A stretch of 64,000 nt of DNA, from assembly GCA_000413015.1 (NCBI GenBank), contig KE332515.1, positions 1,489,730 to 1,553,729 of the forward strand, written 5' to 3'. Position numbers and translations under genes: made by a program. The first letter of the stretch is position 1. Every line of letters begins with the position of its first letter. Shown one piece after another: positions 51,389 through 61,034 of this stretch. The notes below the pieces were generated by a model. It did no database searches and was not told the origin of the DNA. It saw nothing but the letters and a program-made list of their open reading frames with translations. The stretch is from Treponema socranskii subsp. paredis ATCC 35535. Lineage in GTDB: Bacteria; Spirochaetota; Spirochaetia; Treponematales; Treponemataceae.

Positions 51389-53371
51389 ATGGCCAAAGAT
51401 TCTTTTAACAAAACGGCGGACTGGGCGCCCGGCACTCTCGATAAAACGAGAGAGGCGATCGGCGATATCGATCCGAAAGAAGCGGCAACGCTGGCAAAAA
51501 AACTCGGCGGCCAAGTTTTAAATGAACGGACTGCGCATGCGGATTCTCCCGTACAAAATACGCCGCGTGCCGGGCGACCTTCCGCATCTTCTTCCCGTAC
51601 GCCTCACAATCCGTCAAGTCCGTCTTCCGGAAGCCGCTCCAAACCATCCGCTTCATCTTCCTCTTCTCATACGCCCGTAAAGCACAGAAGAAAAAACGAT
51701 CTGCAAATGCTTCCTCCGAAACTTTGTACTGAAATCGATAAACTGATGATGTCGAGCGAATATCAAATCAAAGCGAATTACGGCATCTTCAATTTTATCC
51801 GCCGGTTTCAAAAAGACGGCACCGAAAAAATTTTGCCGGCATTTTATGACGTAACGCTGAAACTCTATATCGACCAGATGGAAGCTTTTATTACGGTTAT
51901 TAAAACGCTCATACAGACGGCACCTCCTACATACAAAACGAAGATAGCCGGCGGCAGTGAAATCAAATTCAAATTTTTACGAATGGTCGCCGGATGGACG
52001 ATGCAAAATATCAAACTCGCATACGGCGATCTGTTCACGCTGCCTCAGCCGATTCTCGTCTGCGACCTCATTCCTTTTATCCGAGCAATCTACCGGCCGC
52101 TGATGACGGTTTATTATTACGGCAGTTCGAAGATCCCGAAAATTATTAAAGAGATCTATACCGATCAAGCGGTTTACCCCGATACCGACAAAGAAAAACT
52201 CCAGTCGCTTGCAAAAGAAGCGATAACGAGATGGCTTTACATCGATACCGAAATCATCAGAAAATTATATCCGCTGCTCATGCGTATGTGTTCGGACTCC
52301 TACGAAGTGTATCCCGTTTTCTTTTCGGTAAAAGTAGCCGATATCCTCCAATTTGTCGATCTTCATAAATTCGATTTGCTGCTTCCCGATAAACCGAAAG
52401 AAGAAGTGAAAATAACCGAACGCAAAGAAACGATCGTGCGCGAAATTCGCGGCAAACGCGATGAAACCGTCAACACGGGATTGAGCCTGCTCGACAGACT
52501 CTTCCCCGAAGCGGGTTTTCAAAAGCTCGATACGCACCCCGATCTTTTTCCGTATTTCCAGCCTCTCTACAAATTCGGCGACGGTTTCAATATTTTATCG
52601 CCTTCAAATCCCATGCAGGTAACCGTCGTTCTGCTCCGCATCATCGAAGATTTTTTTCAAGGATGCCGCAATATCGCTTTCGTCAAAGAAGAAACCGGAG
52701 ACTCGCAATCCGATTCGATCGACGCGGTACTCGATACATGGTCGGCATATCGGGAAGACGTTTTCAATAAATTATACGCCGAGCCGCTCATCTATTTTGC
52801 CAACCAAATATATTCTCAAAGCGATTTCGAATCTTCGGCTTTCGGCAAAAAATCGATCACAAACCTTTTATGGCAGGCGCAGTATCAATTTTTACCCCAA
52901 CTGAAATTCAAACCCCTCGTGCTCGAGCGTCCCATAAACGACAGCAAATACCCGCCTCTGTATAAACGCATCGACTTCGTACGCAAATATTTTACCGACG
53001 TTGCAAACGCATGCGATGCGGTGGCTCACGTACGCGGAACCGTCGATTCGGTTAAAAATCCGTGGGAACATTATCGATTCGATATCCCGAATGAAATTTC
53101 AAAGCGGCTCGACGTTTTGCTCGGTGCACAAAACACGACGGCGACGACGAACGCGACAAATGCGAATTTATTAAAATATACGCTGTGCATCGCAGCCGTG
53201 CTCGACTGGTGGATCAACAATCCCGACAGTCCCGCTTACTCCGTGCCGCCGACGCAAGTGTACCGCATTTCGGAAGAAGACGGGAAACCGCAATTTTCCG
53301 CACCCGAACGGCACGATCAGAATAAATTATTTGCCGAAGCGATACGCTCGGCATACCAAAACAAATCATAA
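51389..53371 (+). CDS. Conserved spirochaetal protein with Ser/Pro-rich linker
   Basis: GGAGG precedes the ATG at 51389. The 660-residue protein has a short helical start (to about 45), a low-complexity linker of Ser, Pro, Lys and Arg (about 50-105), and a large alpha-helical body without signal peptide or membrane helices. Motifs include MLPPKLCTEIDKLMMSSEYQ, IKANYGIFNFIRRFQKDGTE and EHYRFDIPNEISKRLDVLLG. I know no function. It is followed by creD after 20 bases, so a joint transcript is likely. The linker suggests a flexible tether between an N-terminal element and the body. Confidence 0.85.
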   Translation: MAKDSFNKTADWAPGTLDKTREAIGDIDPKEAATLAKKLGGQVLNERTAHADSPVQNTPRAGRPSASSSRTPHNPSSPSSGSRSKPSASSSSSHTPVKHRRKNDLQMLPPKLCTEIDKLMMSSEYQIKANYGIFNFIRRFQKDGTEKILPAFYDVTLKLYIDQMEAFITVIKTLIQTAPPTYKTKIAGGSEIKFKFLRMVAGWTMQNIKLAYGDLFTLPQPILVCDLIPFIRAIYRPLMTVYYYGSSKIPKIIKEIYTDQAVYPDTDKEKLQSLAKEAITRWLYIDTEIIRKLYPLLMRMCSDSYEVYPVFFSVKVADILQFVDLHKFDLLLPDKPKEEVKITERKETIVREIRGKRDETVNTGLSLLDRLFPEAGFQKLDTHPDLFPYFQPLYKFGDGFNILSPSNPMQVTVVLLRIIEDFFQGCRNIAFVKEETGDSQSDSIDAVLDTWSAYREDVFNKLYAEPLIYFANQIYSQSDFESSAFGKKSITNLLWQAQYQFLPQLKFKPLVLERPINDSKYPPLYKRIDFVRKYFTDVANACDAVAHVRGTVDSVKNPWEHYRFDIPNEISKRLDVLLGAQNTTATTNATNANLLKYTLCIAAVLDWWINNPDSPAYSVPPTQVYRISEEDGKPQFSAPERHDQNKLFAEAIRSAYQNKS

Positions 53372-53391
53372 AATATTTTCAGGAGCGTTTT

Positions 53392-54786
53392 ATGGACAAA
53401 AATAAATTATTAAATTCCGCGGGAAAGATCGGTGTAAAACCTTTCATCATTCTCATACTTGTACTGCTCTTTTTGATACCGCTTCGTATGCTGGACTCTC
53501 TCGTCGACGACAGAAAATCATATCAAAGAGACGCCGTACGTTCGATCCTCGAACCGAAAGGCGGCGCTCCGGTCATAGAGGGATTCGTAATCGCCGTACC
53601 GTTCAAGAAAACGGTCGACGTATGGGAAAACGGCGTAAAACGCTCCGAGCGAAAAACGAATTATATCGTGTGCGTACCCGAAACATGGAATATGCGTTTT
53701 TCCGCAAAACCCGAATACCTGACGCGCGGCATCTTTAAAGCGCCGGTATTTTCCGGAACGGTACATTCGGACGGCGGCTTTTCCGCAGTCGATTATTCGT
53801 ATAATAAAATCGACGAACGCGACATCGTTTGGAACGAATGCGTTTTGATGCTCGGCATTTCCAACAAAAAAAATCTGACGAAACTTCCCGTCATCACCGC
53901 AAACGGAACGCCGCTCGAAATGTCGCTCATGTCTCCTGAAAACGCAAGTCCTTTTTCAAATACGGTATTTTATAATGTACCGGCCGAATACTGCAAAAAA
54001 GGATTTTCCTTTACGGCTGAAACGGGAATCCAAGGCGGACGATATTTTGCGGCAATGCCTATCGCCGCAGACAATACTTTTTCCGTCGAATCGACGTGGC
54101 CGACGCCCGGCTTTACCGGAGGATGGCTTCCGACCGAACGCAGCATTTCCGACGCGGGTTTTTCCGCCGTGTGGAATATCGCGGGTCTTTCGACCGCTTT
54201 TCCGAAAGAGTGGATCGCATCGGAAAAAAAAGACGCGCCCGTATCGTCGGTGCGAAAATACAATGAAAAATACGGATACGATCCATACGACAGGGACGGA
54301 GACACAGCCGAAACCATACAGATCGATTTTGTAACGCCGGTCGACAATTATCAAAAAACCGAGCGGAGTATAAAATACGCACTTTTGTTTTTAATAATTC
54401 CTTTTATTACCATATTCATATTCGAAATTTTTACGCATGTAAAAATCCATCCGGTACAGTATTGTCTCATAGGACTTGCCGATGTCATATTTTATCTGCT
54501 GCTTTTGTCGGTTTCCGAACACATTTCCTTCGGCGCAACTTACTGGATCAGTTCGGCTGCGGTAAGTTTTCTTTTATTGTTCTATGCGGCCGCGATTTTC
54601 AAAAGGCCTAAGTGGGGCGCCTGCTTTGCGCTCGTTCAGATGGTATCGTATATATTTTTATTCGGTACGCTGCAAGCCGAAGACTACGCGCTTTTAATCG
54701 GCAGCCTCGGATTGTTCTTCGTCGTAACGCTGCTCATGGTACTGACGCGAAAAATCGATTGGTACGCCGCGCAGGAAGAAAATTGA
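53392..54786 (+). CDS. creD: CreD-family inner membrane protein
   Basis: AGGAG precedes the ATG. The 464-residue protein has one N-terminal membrane helix (about 17-35), a large periplasmic beta domain with RDIVWNECVLMLGISNKKNL, and a C-terminal cluster of about five helices (from about 325: YALLFLIIPFITIFIFEIFT, HPVQYCLIGLADVIFYLLLL, ISFGATYWISSAAVSFLLLF), the CreD layout. CreD is linked to envelope stress and beta-lactam tolerance in proteobacteria; the role here is unknown. There is no CreBC two-component system in view. Confidence 0.9.
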   Translation: MDKNKLLNSAGKIGVKPFIILILVLLFLIPLRMLDSLVDDRKSYQRDAVRSILEPKGGAPVIEGFVIAVPFKKTVDVWENGVKRSERKTNYIVCVPETWNMRFSAKPEYLTRGIFKAPVFSGTVHSDGGFSAVDYSYNKIDERDIVWNECVLMLGISNKKNLTKLPVITANGTPLEMSLMSPENASPFSNTVFYNVPAEYCKKGFSFTAETGIQGGRYFAAMPIAADNTFSVESTWPTPGFTGGWLPTERSISDAGFSAVWNIAGLSTAFPKEWIASEKKDAPVSSVRKYNEKYGYDPYDRDGDTAETIQIDFVTPVDNYQKTERSIKYALLFLIIPFITIFIFEIFTHVKIHPVQYCLIGLADVIFYLLLLSVSEHISFGATYWISSAAVSFLLLFYAAAIFKRPKWGACFALVQMVSYIFLFGTLQAEDYALLIGSLGLFFVVTLLMVLTRKIDWYAAQEEN

Positions 54787-56162
54787 CGGAGCGGACGGAA
54801 TCGCTCGATCTTGCAAAATTATTAAAAGAGCGCAATGAAATTCCGCTCTCCCGTCTTCTCTCGTATATACGGCACTTCAGCGTGCCCGGCATGCTCGCTC
54901 AAGTTTCTTCGATTTTGATGCAGTATATCGACGCGGCTATGGTCGGAAGGCTGGGCGCGGAAGCGGCCGCTTCGATCGGACTCGTTTCGCCGGCTCTGTG
55001 GATGTTCGGAGGACTGACCCATTCGCTTTCGGCGGGCTTTACCGTACAGACAGCACAGGCCGTCGGCGCAGGCGACGAGTATAGAGCAAAGCGTCTTTTA
55101 CGCCAAGCGATTGTCGTGAGCACGATTTTTTCAAGCATCGTCGCCTCTCTGAGCGCTGCAATGAGCGGCATGCTGCCCGTATGGCTCGGAGCGGAAGATG
55201 CGATCAGGAACGACGCTTCCTCTTATTTTTTTATATTTCAGCTTGCACTGCCGGTCTTCCAGATCGTATATTTGATGAGCGGAATGCTGCAGGCATCCGG
55301 CGATATGAAAACGCCGGCCGTATTGAACGCGCTCATGTGTGCGTTCGACGTCGTATTCAATTATGTATTTATCATCATACTCGATCTCGGAGCGGCGGGT
55401 GCGGCCTACGGTTCCGCCTGTGCAGCCGTCATAACCGCCGCTTTGATTTTGTACCGAACGCTCCGTAAATCTCCCGTACTTGCGCTCACAAAAAAAGACA
55501 GGTGGAAAATCGATAAAGGCGATTTTGTGCGCGCCCTCAAAATCGGCGTACCCGTCGGAGCCGAACAAACTGCATGGAGCGGAGCCGTCGTCGCGGCAAT
55601 GCGTTTTATTGCGCCGCTCGGAGCCGTTTCTCTTGCGGCAAATTCTTTTGCGGTAACAGCGGAGTCGTTGTGTTATATGCCGGGCTTCGGCATACAGGAA
55701 GCGGCATCGACTCTTGTCGGACAAAGCGTCGGCGCAAAGCGAAGCGATTTGGCAAAACGGTTTGCACGGCTTACGACGGCCAGCGGTATGATCGTAATGA
55801 CGATAACGGGTGCGATCATGTATGCGATTTGCCCCGCAGTGTTTGCCTTTTTGACGACGGATAAAGCCGTACGGACGCTTGCCGTGCGCGTGCTGCGCAT
55901 AGAACTTTTCGCAGAACCGCTTTTTGCCGCCGCCATCGTCGCTTCAGGCGCACTCCGCGGCGCCGGCGATACTCTCATCCCCGGTATTATGAATCTTGCA
56001 AGTTTGTGGGGCGTGCGTATCGTACTGACAATTTTCCTTGTGCCGAGATTCGGCTTGTACGGAGCATGGATCGCGATGGGCATAGAACTCTGTTTCCGCG
56101 GCATGATTTTTTTAATACGCCTTACGCGGACGAAATGGGAAAAAATAGCGTACGCGGGATAA
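54783..56162 (+). CDS. MATE-family efflux transporter
   Basis: I chose the TTG at 54783, which overlaps the creD stop as TTGA with AGGA upstream; the longer ORF lies within creD in another frame. The 459-residue protein has 12 predicted helices and MATE/MatE motifs in both halves: PGMLAQVSSILMQYIDAAMV, GRLGAEAAASIGLVSPALWM and, in the second half, GVPVGAEQTAWSGAVVAAMR, FGIQEAASTLVGQSVGAKRS. It probably exports drugs or metabolites with Na+ or H+. Translational coupling to creD suggests a shared stress role. Confidence 0.93.
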   Translation: MTERTESLDLAKLLKERNEIPLSRLLSYIRHFSVPGMLAQVSSILMQYIDAAMVGRLGAEAAASIGLVSPALWMFGGLTHSLSAGFTVQTAQAVGAGDEYRAKRLLRQAIVVSTIFSSIVASLSAAMSGMLPVWLGAEDAIRNDASSYFFIFQLALPVFQIVYLMSGMLQASGDMKTPAVLNALMCAFDVVFNYVFIIILDLGAAGAAYGSACAAVITAALILYRTLRKSPVLALTKKDRWKIDKGDFVRALKIGVPVGAEQTAWSGAVVAAMRFIAPLGAVSLAANSFAVTAESLCYMPGFGIQEAASTLVGQSVGAKRSDLAKRFARLTTASGMIVMTITGAIMYAICPAVFAFLTTDKAVRTLAVRVLRIELFAEPLFAAAIVASGALRGAGDTLIPGIMNLASLWGVRIVLTIFLVPRFGLYGAWIAMGIELCFRGMIFLIRLTRTKWEKIAYAG

Positions 56163-56237
56163 AATCGGACCGACGATATTCCGCGCACACGAATGAATCT
56201 TATCGCGCAAGCAGCCGAAAAACCGTATTGCCGCGAT

Positions 56238-57296
56238 CTATTTTATTTTTATCCATTGCCAAAACAGTTTATCTTCCTGACCTAGCCGCCAAAATGAAAT
56301 ATTATTAATTTTCTTTTCTTCGTAGAGCCGGCATTTTTTTACGAGCGAATAGGTATCGTCGAAATAGCCGGTTACGTTGACCGTAGCGGTATAATTTATC
56401 TTTGCGACGCCGCCTTCGTCGCGTTCGACTTGCGCCACGCGGTTTTCAAGCATTTTACGGTTGATGCCGCTGAAATACCACGCACCCGCATGCCGCTCTT
56501 CCATCCATGTGCGTCCGTAAAACGGAAGTCCCATGACGATTTTTCCCTTGGGGATTACCGTAAGCGCATAGTCGGTGACATTTGCGCACCATGTGTAAGA
56601 TGCGACCGGTCCCGGACTGCTCGTACTCCAGTGTTCATCGTACGCCATGATGATAACCCTGTCCGCAATTTCACCGATCGTCTTATACGGAAAGATATCG
56701 TCGGAAATGGTACGTGTCCGCGCCGGCACGCATACGCTTAAGATTTTTCCGCCGATCAATTTTTTCATGTCCCTCAAAAAAGTTAAAAAATTTTCTCTGT
56801 CGCGCGCGGGAATATACTCCATATCGATGCAAAGACCGTCAAAATCCGCCGCCGCTTCCGCAAGAGAGGTTTCAAATTTTTTCCGAAAACCGAGATTTTT
56901 ATCCAATACGAAATGAACGAGTGCGCGGCTGTCGCATGCAAAGGTAAGATGCACGCGGCCTGCAAACGATGAAAGAGACGATCGGCGGGGCACAGCGTCG
57001 AGTTCCGCATAATTGTTGAGCGTCGCGGTAAAGAGCGCAATATCGGTAAGCGGAGCGTCCAAATCGATTTCTTCGCCCCGCTCCTGAAGCGCAAAGCCCC
57101 ACACTTCATCGAAAGAAGAGTGCTCTCCGTCTATCGGATCGCGGGGATATGCGGCGCCTTCGTTTTCCGAAAGTGTCCGTTCGGCGTACTCCGCCGGCGT
57201 TTCCTGAGGCGGCACATCTTTTTTTCCTCCCGCCGAAGCGAAAAAAGGAAAAAGCGCCAGCATTAAAATTATTAATTTTTTTCGGCTGTCGGTCAT
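56238..57296 (-). CDS. Exported GH18-family glycoside hydrolase-like protein
   Basis: The 352-residue protein has a signal peptide (KKLIILMLALFPFFASAGG). The catalytic motif of family 18 is visible as DFDGLCIDMEY (DxxDxE with acid Glu near residue 165), with YDEHWSTSSPGPVASY and KGKIVMGLPFYGRTW as later barrel strands. This layout is close to chitinase-like and YaaH-type peptidoglycan-lytic proteins. It lies 19 bases after the ABC ATPase gene on the same strand. It probably acts on a beta-1,4-linked amino sugar polymer in the periplasm; the substrate is unknown. Confidence 0.88.
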   Translation of the reverse strand: MTDSRKKLIILMLALFPFFASAGGKKDVPPQETPAEYAERTLSENEGAAYPRDPIDGEHSSFDEVWGFALQERGEEIDLDAPLTDIALFTATLNNYAELDAVPRRSSLSSFAGRVHLTFACDSRALVHFVLDKNLGFRKKFETSLAEAAADFDGLCIDMEYIPARDRENFLTFLRDMKKLIGGKILSVCVPARTRTISDDIFPYKTIGEIADRVIIMAYDEHWSTSSPGPVASYTWCANVTDYALTVIPKGKIVMGLPFYGRTWMEERHAGAWYFSGINRKMLENRVAQVERDEGGVAKINYTATVNVTGYFDDTYSLVKKCRLYEEKKINNISFWRLGQEDKLFWQWIKIK

Positions 57297-57315
57297 TTTT
57301 GCGTACTCCTGTTAT

Positions 57316-58923
57316 TTATATTGTCACTATTTTATACATCGGCATTTTGCCCGGATGCAATTCGAGTATATGTTTTTCGCAGGCGAGGACTTCGTCGCTT
57401 TCGTGCGTCACATGAAGAAGCGTCGTCGTACCGCTTTCCGCAATCGTTTCGAGCAAATCGAGTACTCGCCGCCGGTGGTTTTCGTCGAGACCGTGACAGG
57501 GTTCGTCGAGCACGAGGATGAGCGGGCATTTTACCGCAGCGCGCAAAATCAGGACGGCGCGCTGCTCGCCGTAGCTGAGGGCGGAAAACATTTCGCTTCC
57601 GCGGCCGGAAAATCCGCCGAGCGAAAGCCACCTTTCCGCAGCCGCCGTTTCCATATCGGTCGCTTTTCCGTATAAGCCGATCGAATCGCGGAATCCGGAA
57701 ACGACGACATCGCGCAAGGCCGTTCCGCCGAGCATGCGGTATTCGACATGCATCCGGTAAGATACGATGCCGAGCTTCGCTTTGATGTCCCACATCGTTT
57801 CGCCGCTCCCGCGCCGAGAGCCGAATACGCGCACGTCGTTCGAATACACTTGCATATTATCGCCGGTTATCAATTCGAGGAAAGTCGTTTTGCCCGAACC
57901 GTTCGGCCCTCTGATGAGCCAGTGTTCGCCTTCGTACAGCGTCCAGTTCAAATCGACAAGCACGGCGTGCCCGTCCCATCCGACGTTTACACATCTCATT
58001 TCGATAAGCGCGCGGCGATCCGATTGTATTTTTTTTTGCAAAGCGGAATCGTCATCCATCATTTTCAAATCGCTTTGAAAATTAATAACCTGTCGGGCAA
58101 ATGCCGCCTTGTCGGTGCCTCTCGTTTTCGCATTTTCGGTTTTTTGTTTTTCGATAATTTTTTCGTAATCGCCTTTCGTACCGGAAAATGAAACCTCCCC
58201 CTCTCTAAATTCGATCACATGCGTTACGGCATCGGGAATTTCGGTATACCGCTCCGCACCGAGGATGATATAGGGATTCGCTCCATCCGATACGCGCTCG
58301 GCGCCTTGTTCGAGAGCAATCGCATTGAAAAAACTTTTGAGGATCGTACGGCTTTCCGTATCGAGCCCCGCAAAGGGATCGCTTAAAATTAACAACTTTT
58401 TTTCTGAAACGAGGGCGCGGGCGAGCAGCGTACGGCGGATCTCTCCGGTAGACATATATTTCAGCCCGCGGTCAAGAACCGCTTCTATGCCGCATAATTT
58501 TACCGCCCGATGCGCTGCGATCGAACCCAAGAGTTCGGACGTCACGGATTTTTTTTTGCCGATGCCTGTAAGCGCTTCCGCGATAAATGCGCGCCCCGTA
58601 CGCCCGATATCGACTCCGTCCTCGCTGTATTCGCTTTCGTCGTTCTCGCACTCTTCTTGGATAAGGGCGGCTGCGCGTTCAAGCGAAACGATTTCCGCTG
58701 CATTATTAAATTCCGAAAAAAATCTGCCGCACGTTTCACCGTCGTTCGGTACGATACCGAGTTCCCCCGCAAGCGCCGAAAGAAAAGCGGCTTTTCCTCC
58801 GCCGTTCGCCCCGGTAACAAGCCACACTTCGCCCGTCCGCATAGTCCACGAAACGGACGAAATCAATATACGCTTTGCGTTTTCAATGCGGCAATTTTCC
58901 AGTGTGATGAGCGCGCGCTGCAT
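57316..58923 (-). CDS. Twin-domain ABC ATPase, ModF-like, with altered first site
   Basis: I use the ATG at 58923 instead of the TTG at 58941. The protein (535 residues) has two ABC ATPase domains and no membrane part, like ModF/PhrA. The second site is standard (GPNGSGKTTFLELITG, then LSYGEQRAVLILRA and LILVLDEPCHGLDENHRR). The first has GANGGGKAAFLSALAG, where the conserved Ser/Thr after Lys is Ala, and LLILSDPFAGLD, where Glu after Asp is Pro; its signature is STGEIRRTLLARAL. So only one site may hydrolyse ATP well. No molybdate permease is adjacent. The substrate is unknown. Confidence 0.87.
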   Translation of the reverse strand: MQRALITLENCRIENAKRILISSVSWTMRTGEVWLVTGANGGGKAAFLSALAGELGIVPNDGETCGRFFSEFNNAAEIVSLERAAALIQEECENDESEYSEDGVDIGRTGRAFIAEALTGIGKKKSVTSELLGSIAAHRAVKLCGIEAVLDRGLKYMSTGEIRRTLLARALVSEKKLLILSDPFAGLDTESRTILKSFFNAIALEQGAERVSDGANPYIILGAERYTEIPDAVTHVIEFREGEVSFSGTKGDYEKIIEKQKTENAKTRGTDKAAFARQVINFQSDLKMMDDDSALQKKIQSDRRALIEMRCVNVGWDGHAVLVDLNWTLYEGEHWLIRGPNGSGKTTFLELITGDNMQVYSNDVRVFGSRRGSGETMWDIKAKLGIVSYRMHVEYRMLGGTALRDVVVSGFRDSIGLYGKATDMETAAAERWLSLGGFSGRGSEMFSALSYGEQRAVLILRAAVKCPLILVLDEPCHGLDENHRRRVLDLLETIAESGTTTLLHVTHESDEVLACEKHILELHPGKMPMYKIVTI

Positions 58924-59018
58924 TGTATCAGTATACTGCAAAAGCCGTGAAATGTGTATGGAAGATTTTGCCGCCGCACGGACTTATGCCGTGTATCTTT
59001 TACCTAATTTTTTTTAAC

Positions 59019-59058
59019 TTGACTTTTAAGCTTTTTGTGCTACTATTATTAAATAGTA
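59019..59058 (+). promoter_or_regulatory. liv operon promoter with palindrome on the -10 box
   Basis: TTGACT (59019-59024), 16 bases, TACTAT (59041-59046). The perfect inverted repeat TACTATT-ATTA-AATAGTA (59041-59058) covers the -10 box and transcription start, as for a repressor site. The remaining leader to 59150 is about 90 bases, with no further structure noted. Confidence 0.6.
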
Positions 59059-59150
59059 AAAAATAAATATCGTTTTGTATTATAAAGTTACGGGATATTA
59101 TTTTTACTGCTAATTACACAAATTTCATACTTTACGTAAAAGGGGATGAT

Positions 59151-60011
59151 ATGGACATCTTCCTGCAGGCAGTCGTCAACGGCATCCTGATAGGCGGCTT
59201 TTATTCTCTTATGGGAATGGGGCAAAACGTTATCTTCGGCGTTATGAAGATAATTAATTTCTGTCACGGCGAAATGCTCATGATAGGAATGTATTTGACT
59301 TTTGTATTTTACAGTTTGGGGCTGGATCCGTATGCAGCGCTGCCTCTGGTAGCGCTTTGTACTTTCGGGATAGGCGCACTGGTCCAGCATACGCTGATCA
59401 CACCGTCTTTGGGAACGCACAGCTTTACAAACCTTTTATTTCTTACGGTCGGACTCGGCCTTTTGTACCAAAATCTTGCGCTGGTAATTTTTTCTTCGCT
59501 CAATCGTACGATCGTTACTCCTTACAGCGGAATTACAATTCACTTCGGTTCGGTTTCAATACTTTTACCGAAACTTGTAAGCCTCATAACTCTCATTATT
59601 ATTACGATTTCTCTGTTTGCCTTTTTGAGATATTCGCAAATCGGAAAACAGATTCGCGCTGTCTCTCAAAATTCCGTAGGCGCGGAAGTCGTAGGCATTC
59701 CCGTAAAACGTATTTACATCTTTACTTACGGACTCGGCTGTGCCCTTGCCGGAGTTGCGGGAGATCTTTTGACTTTATTCTACGTCATAAACCCTACGGT
59801 CGGCGCTCAATTCAGTTTTAAAGCCCTCATCGTCGTCGTTGTCGGCGGATTCGGCTCCATTCAGGGAGCATGCATCGCTGGTATTTTTTTAGGACTGATG
59901 GAAACAATGAGCAGTCTTATTATCGGACCGACCTATAGAGATCTGACGGTTTTTGTAAGTTTTATCATTATTCTGGTTGTCCGCCAGATCATCATCATGA
60001 GGAGACGCTGA
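59151..60011 (+). CDS. livH: Branched-chain amino acid ABC permease LivH
   Basis: The 286-residue membrane protein has the LivH pattern: FLQAVVNGILIGGFYSLMGM near the start, about eight helices, then RAVSQNSVGAEVVGIPVKRI (the cytoplasmic EAA-like loop that contacts the ATPase), GCALAGVAGDLLTLFYVINP and VVVVGGFGSIQGACIAGIFL. AAGGGG precedes the ATG. It is the first gene of an operon with livM (1 base apart), livG, livF and the binding protein. It forms half of the channel for leucine, isoleucine and valine or similar amino acids or amides. Confidence 0.95.
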   Translation: MDIFLQAVVNGILIGGFYSLMGMGQNVIFGVMKIINFCHGEMLMIGMYLTFVFYSLGLDPYAALPLVALCTFGIGALVQHTLITPSLGTHSFTNLLFLTVGLGLLYQNLALVIFSSLNRTIVTPYSGITIHFGSVSILLPKLVSLITLIIITISLFAFLRYSQIGKQIRAVSQNSVGAEVVGIPVKRIYIFTYGLGCALAGVAGDLLTLFYVINPTVGAQFSFKALIVVVVGGFGSIQGACIAGIFLGLMETMSSLIIGPTYRDLTVFVSFIIILVVRQIIIMRRR

Positions 60012-60012
60012 A

Positions 60013-61032
60013 ATGGCTGATAACTCTTTGACGGCTTTCAAAAGACGTAAAACAATTGCCGTAAGCGCGTTAGTTTTATTTTTGGTTTGTCTGCCTTTAA
60101 TTTTCGGTAAAAATCCTTATATCATAAATGTTTTTATCGTTATCTTTTATACGACTACAATGAGTTTGGCGTGGAATCTTCTAGGCGGTATGACGGGTCA
60201 AAATTCTTTAGGCCACGCCGCCTATATGGGGCTCGGCGCTTATGCCGCCTGTCTTTTTATGACGAAAGGCGGAATGAATCCTTGGGCGGCGATTCCGATT
60301 GCAATGGTCATCGTGGGATTTATTGCCGGAGTAATTTTTTATCCGTGTTTTCTTTTGCGCGGTCCGTATTTTACCCTTGTTTCAATCGCTTTCGGCGAAA
60401 CTATCAGACAGTTTATGCTTAACTGGGATTTTGCAGGAAAAGCCATGGGGATCCCGCTTCCCTACGGAGCGCCGTCCTTTATCGATTTCCGCTTTCATTC
60501 GAAAACTCCGTATTACTATATTGCGCTGATAATGGTAATTTCCGTTTATTTGATAATGAAAAAGATCAGCAAAAGCAAACTCGGATTTGCCTTAAAAACT
60601 ATCAGAGAAGATGAAGATATTGCAAATGCGATCGGAATCAAACCTATGAAATATAAGGTCATCGCTTTGGTTATCAGTGCAATGATTGCGGCGATGGTCG
60701 GTTGTTTTTATGCAAACTATAACCGCTACATCGACTGTGATTTGATGCTGCAGTCTTTTTCTACGGAATTCGTTTTGCCCGCAGTTATCGGCGGCGCAGC
60801 TTTTGTTGAAGGCCCTCTGGTAGGCGGCGTTATCCTTTTGACGTTAAGCGAATGGCTGCGCAACCGTTTCGGAGGCATCCTTCCGGGAATCAATCTTATC
60901 CTGTATGCGATTACATTGCTTTGCGTAATCAGATTCAGACCCATAGGGATTTTAGGCTGGTATGAAAAAAGCCGCTTAAGAGCATGGGTCAACGGCAAGG
61001 TCTTTAAGCTGAAAAAAGAAGCGGAGGCCTAA
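60013..61032 (+). CDS. livM: Branched-chain amino acid ABC permease LivM
   Basis: The 339-residue protein has about nine or ten helices with LivM motifs: TTMSLAWNLLGGMTGQNSLG, HAAYMGLGAYAACLFMTKGG, RGPYFTLVSIAFGETIRQFM, KTIREDEDIANAIGIKPMKY (ATPase contact loop) and VIGGAAFVEGPLVGGVILL. A basic tail follows. It pairs with LivH in the inner membrane. The gene starts 1 base after livH and ends 2 bases before livG. Confidence 0.95.
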   Translation: MADNSLTAFKRRKTIAVSALVLFLVCLPLIFGKNPYIINVFIVIFYTTTMSLAWNLLGGMTGQNSLGHAAYMGLGAYAACLFMTKGGMNPWAAIPIAMVIVGFIAGVIFYPCFLLRGPYFTLVSIAFGETIRQFMLNWDFAGKAMGIPLPYGAPSFIDFRFHSKTPYYYIALIMVISVYLIMKKISKSKLGFALKTIREDEDIANAIGIKPMKYKVIALVISAMIAAMVGCFYANYNRYIDCDLMLQSFSTEFVLPAVIGGAAFVEGPLVGGVILLTLSEWLRNRFGGILPGINLILYAITLLCVIRFRPIGILGWYEKSRLRAWVNGKVFKLKKEAEA

Positions 61033-61034
61033 AG

